DNA from: Comamonadaceae bacterium
Lineage (GTDB): Bacteria > Pseudomonadota > Gammaproteobacteria > Burkholderiales > Burkholderiaceae_C
Reading direction: 5' to 3'
NCBI GenBank assembly: GCA_947448735.1
Contig: CANFOS010000001.1
Location: forward strand, 186,001-250,000
DNA length: 64,000 nucleotides
In this document: positions 58,795 through 64,000 of the stretch, one piece after another
How the letters are laid out: every line of letters begins with the position of its first letter
Position numbering within the stretch: position 1 is the stretch's first letter
Notes under the pieces: model-generated
Told to the model about the DNA's origin: nothing
What the model saw: only the letters and a program-made list of their open reading frames with translations
The model's database searches: none
Translations under genes and position numbers: made by a program

Positions 58795-59162
58795 GCGGTG
58801 CCCAACCCGGGCAGAAATCAGCACCCATACAAGCGCCCAAGCAAGGCGAAATTATCTGGATAGATTTCGATCCACAAAGCGGCCACGAGCAAGCCGGCCG
58901 CCGCCCCGCACTCGTGGTCTCTCAAACCGCATACAACCAACGTATTGGTCGCGCCTTTGTCTGCCCCATCACTTCCAAAGTCAAAGGCTATCCGTTTGAA
59001 GTGCCCATTGAAACGGCATCGGTTTCTGGCGTGGTCTTAAGTGATCACTTCAAGAATCTGGATTGGCAGGCGCGTGGTACGACCTGCACCGGGGAATTCG
59101 TACACGCTACAGACTTGCAAAAGGTTTGGCGACTGGTAGAAAGCGTGGTCGGATTGACTTAA
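58788..59162 (+). CDS. MazF/PemK-type toxin, second locus
   Basis: The 124-residue toxin has GEIIWIDFDPQSGHEQAGRRPALVVSQ, then CPITSKVKGYPFEVP, and LSDHFKNLDWQARG, as in MazF-type RNases (the Arg and Thr/Ser region of the active site is present). The first 20 residues form an extra tail. It is intact. Distinct from the pair at 35.6-36.2 kb, so the two loci are not a recent duplication. Confidence 0.9.
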   Translation: MVSGAQPGQKSAPIQAPKQGEIIWIDFDPQSGHEQAGRRPALVVSQTAYNQRIGRAFVCPITSKVKGYPFEVPIETASVSGVVLSDHFKNLDWQARGTTCTGEFVHATDLQKVWRLVESVVGLT

Positions 59163-59254
59163 AAATAGCTTTTTTGGCCATTTTTAAGCATCACTTAGGC
59201 TTCTAGGCCAATAAATTTAAGGACTAGCAGCTACCAAATAAATAGCAGCTATTA
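59163..59254 (-). repeat. AT-type dispersed repeat, longest copy
   Basis: About 90 bases with terminal AATAGC/TAGCTAT-type ends and inner GGCTTCTAGGCC and GGACTAGCAGCTACC. Both ends carry short AATAGC matches (AAAATAGC at the start, AATAGCAGC at the end). It separates mazF from the convergent efflux gene. Confidence 0.65.
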
Positions 59255-59258
59255 CATA

Positions 59259-60713
59259 TCAGGGCGCACGAGTCGCCACCGTTTCATCTTTCCACCCACC
59301 GCCCAGCACCTTGTACAGCGTGACCTGACTTTGCAGTTGCGCCAGCCGGGTTTGCACCACGGCTTGACGCGCTGCAAACAGTGCGCGTTGCGCATCGAGT
59401 TGATCCAACTGGCTCGCTACGCCGTTTTGGTAGCGCAAATCAGCCAGCCGGTAGCGCACCGCTTCGGCATCCGCTTGGGCCTGGCTGGCGCGCAGTTGCT
59501 CGGCGTAGGTTGCTCGGCCCGCCAAAGCGTCTGACACCTCTTTGAACGCGGTCTGAATGGCTTTTTCGTAGCTTGCGACTGCGATGCCCTCAGCGGCCTT
59601 GCTGGAGGCCAAACCCGCTGCGTTGCGGCCTGCGTCAAAAATCGGCAGCAACAACTGGGGCGCCAGCGTCCAGCCCCAAGACCCCGCTTGAAACAAGCCA
59701 GCCAGGCGCGCGCTGGCCGTGCCTGCCGTCGCGGTGAGCGAAATACGCGGGAAGAACGCCGCCCGTGCCGCGCCAATATTGGCGTTAGCGGCGATCAGTT
59801 GCTGCTCAGCCTGGCGAATGTCGGGTCTGCGCACCAGCAGGTCTGACGGCAATCCGGCAGGGATGTCTTGCAGGGTGGTGTTGGCAAACGTTGACGATTG
59901 GCCGGCCGGGTTGACGCTCAGGTCGGCCGCCAGACTTTGCCCGACCAGCAGCGTCAGTGCGTTTTCACTCAGCGCGCGCTGGCGTGTCTGCTGGGCCAGC
60001 GCGGTGTTGGCCGCTTCCAGCAAGGATTCGGCCGACCGCAAGTCGAGCTCAGACGCCACACCGTTGTCAAAACGCAGCTTGGCCAGCCGGTACGACGCCT
60101 GCCGTGTCACCAGCGTCTGCTGCGTGATGGCCAGGAGCTCATCATCGGCCAACAGACCCAGATAGATGTTGGCCACACTGGCAATCAAACTGATTTGCGC
60201 CGTTTTACGCCCTTCTTCTGTGGCCAGGTATTGCGCCAAAGCCGCATCCTTCAAGCTCGCCACACGGCCAAAAAAATCCAGCTCGTAGGCGGTCACGGCC
60301 AGCCCGGCGCTGTAGACGCTTGAGATGCCACCAGCGCCGTTGGCAGGCGCGGCATTGGGCTGGCGCGAGCCTGTCAATGCGCCATTGATGGCCGGAAACT
60401 GGTCGGCTCGGCGAATTTGAAACTGCGCCCGGGCCTGCTCGATATTGAGCACCGCAACACGCAAGTCGCGGTTGTTTTGCAGGGCGGCAGCAATCAGCTG
60501 CTTGAGCTTGGCATCGGTGAAAAAATTCTGCCATTCCATGTCAGACGCGGCGGTGGGCCTGGCTGTAGCAGATCCAAAACCAGCCAGCGCAGGGAACTGC
60601 GCTGCCACAGGCGCAGCGGGCCGCCGGTAGTCAGGTGCCATCGACCCACAGCCGCCCAGCAACAAGGCGCAAGCCACCATGAAACCTGGTGAAAAAGCCT
60701 TACTTGACATCAT
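59259..60713 (-). CDS. RND efflux outer-membrane lipoprotein (OprM/NodT family)
   Basis: TolC-like outer-membrane channel, about 484 residues from the ATG at 60713 (or 60710). A lipoprotein signal with lipobox LLLGGCGS gives Cys near residue 19. Two similar OEP repeats follow: NNRDLRVAVLNIEQARAQFQIRRADQFP and the second half with EVSDALAGRATYAEQLRA. The start overlaps the end of the pump gene by 14 bases. It completes the three-part efflux pump. Confidence 0.92.
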   Translation of the reverse strand: MMSSKAFSPGFMVACALLLGGCGSMAPDYRRPAAPVAAQFPALAGFGSATARPTAASDMEWQNFFTDAKLKQLIAAALQNNRDLRVAVLNIEQARAQFQIRRADQFPAINGALTGSRQPNAAPANGAGGISSVYSAGLAVTAYELDFFGRVASLKDAALAQYLATEEGRKTAQISLIASVANIYLGLLADDELLAITQQTLVTRQASYRLAKLRFDNGVASELDLRSAESLLEAANTALAQQTRQRALSENALTLLVGQSLAADLSVNPAGQSSTFANTTLQDIPAGLPSDLLVRRPDIRQAEQQLIAANANIGAARAAFFPRISLTATAGTASARLAGLFQAGSWGWTLAPQLLLPIFDAGRNAAGLASSKAAEGIAVASYEKAIQTAFKEVSDALAGRATYAEQLRASQAQADAEAVRYRLADLRYQNGVASQLDQLDAQRALFAARQAVVQTRLAQLQSQVTLYKVLGGGWKDETVATRAP

Positions 60714-63700
60714 TGCCCCCTGCGCCGTTGCTGTTGTCGCTGCCGTAGTCGTGCCCCGGCACACTGCGCTTCAAACCGTCGTAGTCTTGCGGCTGGCTGC
60801 GAAAGTGCCAGTCGTTGACCAGCTTGAAAAACAGGGGCACCAAAAACACCGCCAGGAAAGTCGCCGCCAGCATGCCGCCCAGAACGCCCGTGCCGATCGA
60901 CTGGCGCGCCGCCGCACCGGCCCCGCTTGAAAATGCCAGTGGCACCACACCCAAAATAAAGGCCAGCGAAGTCATCAAAATCGGCCGGAAACGCAGGCGT
61001 GCGGCCTCCAGCGCAGCGGCCACCGGGGTCATGCCTTCATGCACTTTGACCATGGCAAACTCAACAATCAAAATCGCATTTTTAGCCGACAAACCCAGCA
61101 GCGTGACCAGACCAATCTGGAAGTAAACGTCATTGGTGAAGTGACGCAGGTACACCGCGAGCAGCGCACCAAAAATACCAAACGGCAGTGCCAGCAGCAC
61201 CGACAGCGGCAGCGTCCACTTTTCATACTGGGCCGCCAAAATCAGAAAGATCATCACAAAGCCTGCCGCTAGCGCCAGGCCTGCCGCGCCGCTGCTGCGC
61301 TTTTGCTGAAAGGCTGAACCACCCCAGTCGTAGCTCATGTCTGACGGCAGCACATTGGCGGCGGCGCGCTCCATCGCGGTAATCGCCTGGCCAGAGCTGT
61401 AGCCAGGTTTCGGGTCGCCCAATATCTGGATCGACGGCAAGGCATTGAAGTGCTGCACGGAGTCAGGCCCGCTGGCGAATTTGATCTCTGACAGCGAACG
61501 GATTTGCACCATTTGCCCTTTGTTGCTGCGGACATACAGCGCGCCAATGTCGTCCGGCTTGGCCCGGAACTCGCCTTCAGCCTGCATCAGCACCTGGTAG
61601 ATGCGCCCGTTTTTGTTGAAGTCGTTGACATAGTAGCTGCCCAGCGTAGCGGCCAGGGTGTTGTAAACGTCAGCGACGTTGACACCGAGGTTGCGTGCTT
61701 TTTCAGTGTCAACATTCACCAGAATTTGCGGCGAATTGGCTTGCCACAAGGATTTCACGCCCTGCAACTCAGGCTGCCTGTTGGCCTCGGCCAGCAGCGT
61801 GGGTAAAAACTGCGCCAACCGGCGCACGCCACCGTCGCCCTTGTTCTGCAAATAAAACTCAAAGCCGCCGGTTTGGCCCAAACCCTGAATGGCGGGCGGC
61901 GCAAAGGCCAGCGGCAGGCCCTCTTTGATATTGCCTGTTTTCATATAGGTTTCACCCACCAGCTCTTTGGCTGTCTGGCTGCGCTCGCCCCAGGGTTTGA
62001 GCGGGAAGAACATCGTGGCAGCAGATGACTTCAAGCCCCCGCCGCCCAAAAAGTTCAAGCCCACCAGACTGAAAACGGCCTCAATATTCTTGTTTGGCGA
62101 CATCGCCGCTTCTACTTTTTTGACCACCGCGTTGGTGCGTTCCAGCGACGAGCCTTCGGGCAAAATCACCGCCCCAAGGTAGTAGCCCTGGTCTTCGTCA
62201 GGCACCAAACCGCCGGGCACCTGGCTGTAGAGCAAGCCCGTCAGCGCACCCATGCCGACAAACAGCACCAGCCCCAGCACGCCGCGCTTTAAAAAGAACG
62301 CGACGCCGCGTGTGTAGCGGCGGGTAAAGCGGTCAAAGCTGTGGTTGAACCAGCTGAAAAATTTGTTCTTGCGCTCGGCTCCTGGTTTGAGCAGCACCGC
62401 GCACAGCGCAGGCGTCAGCGTCAGCGCCACCACGCCCGACAACACCACCGCAATCGTGATGGTGACGGAAAACTGCCGGTACAGCTCGCCCGCCAGGCCG
62501 CCCAAAAACGCCACCGGAATAAATGCCGCACACAGCACCAGCACAATCGCAATCACCGGGCCGGTGACTTCCTGCATGGCTTTGACGGCTGCATCGTGCG
62601 GGCTCAAGCCCTCCTCGTGCATCAGCCGCTCGACGTTTTCCAGCACCACAATGGCATCGTCCACCACAATGCCGATGGCCAGCACCATGCCAAACAAGGT
62701 CAGTGTGTTGATGCTGTAACCCAGCACATGCAAGCCCGCCAGCGTGCCAATCAATGACACCGGCACGGCCAGCACCGGAATGATGGTGGCGCGCCAGCTT
62801 TGTAAAAACAAATACACCACCAAAAACACCAGCACCATCGCCTCGCCCAGTGTTTTGAGCACCTCGTTGATCGACTCCGACACAAACGGTGTGGTGTCAT
62901 ACGGGGTGGCGTAAGTCAGGCCATCGGGGAACTTGGTTTTGAGCTCCCGCAAGGTTTTTTCAACCGCAGCGCGGGTGTCCAGCGCATTGGCACCGGTTTG
63001 CAAAAACACGCCGATCGGCACCGACGCATGGCCATTGATGCGGCCATAAAAGTTGTAGTCCTTGCTGCCCAGCTCGACACGGGCCACGTCTTTGAGGCGG
63101 GTCAATGCCCCGTTGGCACCACTTTTGACCACAATGTTGGCAAACTGTTCGGGCTCCAGCAGCCGGCCTTTGGCAGTGACCGTCAGCGTCAGCTCCTCGG
63201 TGTTGCCGGGGGGAGCGCCGATTTTTCCTGCGGCGTATTGCGCGTTTTGTTCTGTCACGGCGGCGCTGATGTCGGCCACCGTGATGCCCAGTTGGGCCAT
63301 GCGGTCTGGCCGCAGCCAGATGCGCATCGAATAGTCTTTGGCGCCAAAAATCTGCACGTTGGTCGTCCCCGGCACGCGCTTGACGGCGTCCAGCATGTTC
63401 TGCGCAACATAGTTGGAAATAAACAGGTCGCTGTAGCGGTCGTCCGGCGAATACACCGCCACCACCACCATGAAGTTGGCCGAGCTTTTGGCCACCGTCA
63501 CGCCCTGGCGCTGCACCTCTTGCGGCAGCTTGGTCACCACCTGGTTCACGCGGTTGTTGACGTTTTGCGCTGCAATGTCCAGGTTGGTACCCACCTCAAA
63601 GGTGATGTTGATGGACACCACGCCATCGCCCGACGAGGTGGAGTCCATGTAGAGCATTTTTTCAACGCCGTTGATGGACTGCTCAATCGGCGCGGCGACG

Positions 63701-63882
63701 GTGGCCTCCAGCACCTCAGCTGACGCGCCAGGATAAATGGCCCGCACATTGACAACGGGCGGCGATATTTCAGGGTAGCGTGAAATCGGCAGAATCCGCA
63801 TCGCAGCCAGGCCCGCCAGCACCAGGAACAGCGACAGCACGGTCGCAAAAATCGGCCGCTCAATAAAGAATTTGGAAAACAT
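60700..63882 (-). CDS. RND multidrug efflux pump, inner-membrane HAE1-type transporter
   Basis: AcrB/MexB-like proton-driven drug exporter of 1060 residues with about 12 membrane segments and two large periplasmic loops. It starts MFSKFFIERPIFATVLSLFLVLAG. Proton-relay motif: GIVVDDAIVVLENVERLM (Asp-Asp in TM4) and LSAKNAILIVEFA (Lys in TM10). Gene order adaptor-pump-channel on the minus strand is usual. Substrate range cannot be read from the sequence. Confidence 0.95.
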   Translation of the reverse strand: MFSKFFIERPIFATVLSLFLVLAGLAAMRILPISRYPEISPPVVNVRAIYPGASAEVLEATVAAPIEQSINGVEKMLYMDSTSSGDGVVSINITFEVGTNLDIAAQNVNNRVNQVVTKLPQEVQRQGVTVAKSSANFMVVVAVYSPDDRYSDLFISNYVAQNMLDAVKRVPGTTNVQIFGAKDYSMRIWLRPDRMAQLGITVADISAAVTEQNAQYAAGKIGAPPGNTEELTLTVTAKGRLLEPEQFANIVVKSGANGALTRLKDVARVELGSKDYNFYGRINGHASVPIGVFLQTGANALDTRAAVEKTLRELKTKFPDGLTYATPYDTTPFVSESINEVLKTLGEAMVLVFLVVYLFLQSWRATIIPVLAVPVSLIGTLAGLHVLGYSINTLTLFGMVLAIGIVVDDAIVVLENVERLMHEEGLSPHDAAVKAMQEVTGPVIAIVLVLCAAFIPVAFLGGLAGELYRQFSVTITIAVVLSGVVALTLTPALCAVLLKPGAERKNKFFSWFNHSFDRFTRRYTRGVAFFLKRGVLGLVLFVGMGALTGLLYSQVPGGLVPDEDQGYYLGAVILPEGSSLERTNAVVKKVEAAMSPNKNIEAVFSLVGLNFLGGGGLKSSAATMFFPLKPWGERSQTAKELVGETYMKTGNIKEGLPLAFAPPAIQGLGQTGGFEFYLQNKGDGGVRRLAQFLPTLLAEANRQPELQGVKSLWQANSPQILVNVDTEKARNLGVNVADVYNTLAATLGSYYVNDFNKNGRIYQVLMQAEGEFRAKPDDIGALYVRSNKGQMVQIRSLSEIKFASGPDSVQHFNALPSIQILGDPKPGYSSGQAITAMERAAANVLPSDMSYDWGGSAFQQKRSSGAAGLALAAGFVMIFLILAAQYEKWTLPLSVLLALPFGIFGALLAVYLRHFTNDVYFQIGLVTLLGLSAKNAILIVEFAMVKVHEGMTPVAAALEAARLRFRPILMTSLAFILGVVPLAFSSGAGAAARQSIGTGVLGGMLAATFLAVFLVPLFFKLVNDWHFRSQPQDYDGLKRSVPGHDYGSDNSNGAGGNDVK

Positions 63883-63893
63883 CTAGCCGCTCC

Positions 63894-64000
63894 TTATTTG
63901 GAAGCAGCTGTTGCAGCAGGAACAGGGGCCGACGCAGCTGTGCCTGGTGCGCCGGCGTTTGCACCACCTGGGGCGCCGCCAGCCACATAAGGCACCACCT
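63894..64000 (-). CDS. RND efflux adaptor (AcrA-like), C-terminal end only
   Basis: Only about 35 codons lie in the window, reading PYVAGGAPGGANAGAPGTAA-like sequence and ending ASK before TAA at 63894. The low-complexity Ala/Pro/Gly tail is common at the C-terminus of AcrA-type adaptors. The main evidence is position, 11 bases upstream of the pump gene in the same direction. Confidence 0.65.
   Translation of the reverse strand, partial: VVPYVAGGAPGGANAGAPGTAASAPVPAATAASK

Overview
The window reads as chromosomal DNA of a betaproteobacterium of the order Burkholderiales, most like Comamonadaceae (Rhodoferax/Polaromonas type). The basis is the rimP-nusA-infB order, the protein sequences, the high GC content, and two dispersed short repeat families that I associate with Comamonadaceae genomes. 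No rRNA, tRNA or CRISPR array was found.

Layout. 1-3.7 kb: infB (cut by the window edge), nusA and rimP, minus strand. 3.7-6.4 kb: a two-subunit molybdenum hydroxylase. 6.6-12.2 kb: a yejABEF-type peptide ABC importer. 12.3-21.4 kb: housekeeping genes (fabI, periplasmic DNA ligase, DUF2817 peptidase-like protein, alkB, DEAD-box helicase, glycine-rich RNA-binding protein, yggX, mnmC). 21.5-22.7 kb: a branched-chain amino-acid type binding protein. 22.9-29.1 kb: an assimilatory sulfate operon (TauE exporter, siroheme reductase, DUF934, cysH, cysD, cysN), followed by fdxA and a ferredoxin-NADP reductase. 30.7-34.7 kb: EVE protein, panE, trhO, a GST, an orphan brnA antitoxin with a brnT stub, and arfB. 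34.8-36.7 kb: an oxygenase-like gene, a mazEF pair and a broken second oxygenase copy.

36.7-45.1 kb is a defence island: a PHP-ATPase (TrlF-like) with a small partner, then a type III restriction-modification operon (mod, a shortened YhcG/DUF1016 protein, res). 45.3-49.9 kb is a catabolic cluster (LysR regulator, TTT receptor, M20 amidohydrolase, D-amino-acid dehydrogenase). 49.9-55.4 kb is a second accessory region: two livF 3' remnants, an AbiU2/HEPN gene, an unknown gene, a protein-kinase plus unknown-partner pair, a Sel1-repeat protein and an IS3 remnant. 55.5-64 kb returns to core genes (mog, darP, pmbA), a second mazEF pair, and an RND efflux operon whose adaptor gene runs off the edge.

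The most unusual structure is in the accessory regions. A 24-base sequence that begins AATTGGAATCTGACC and ends CCGATTAAC occurs seven times. It occurs in inverted orientation around the 36.7-44.9 kb defence island and around the 51.5-53.2 kb kinase module, and it abuts both livF truncations. Between 50.0 and 51.5 kb three sites of 57-60 bases resemble integron attC sites on the minus strand. They have GCCTAAC/AGCTAAC-type left cores and GTT right cores, stop codons lying in or beside the core, and very short 5' leaders. This suggests a small cassette array without an integrase (CALIN-like) carrying defence-type genes. The inner end of the 24-base repeat (GTTAATC on the minus strand) serves as the last right core. 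Separately, palindromic repeats are inserted in frame in several core genes (yejE, cysD, cysN, ligE, the DUF934 gene).
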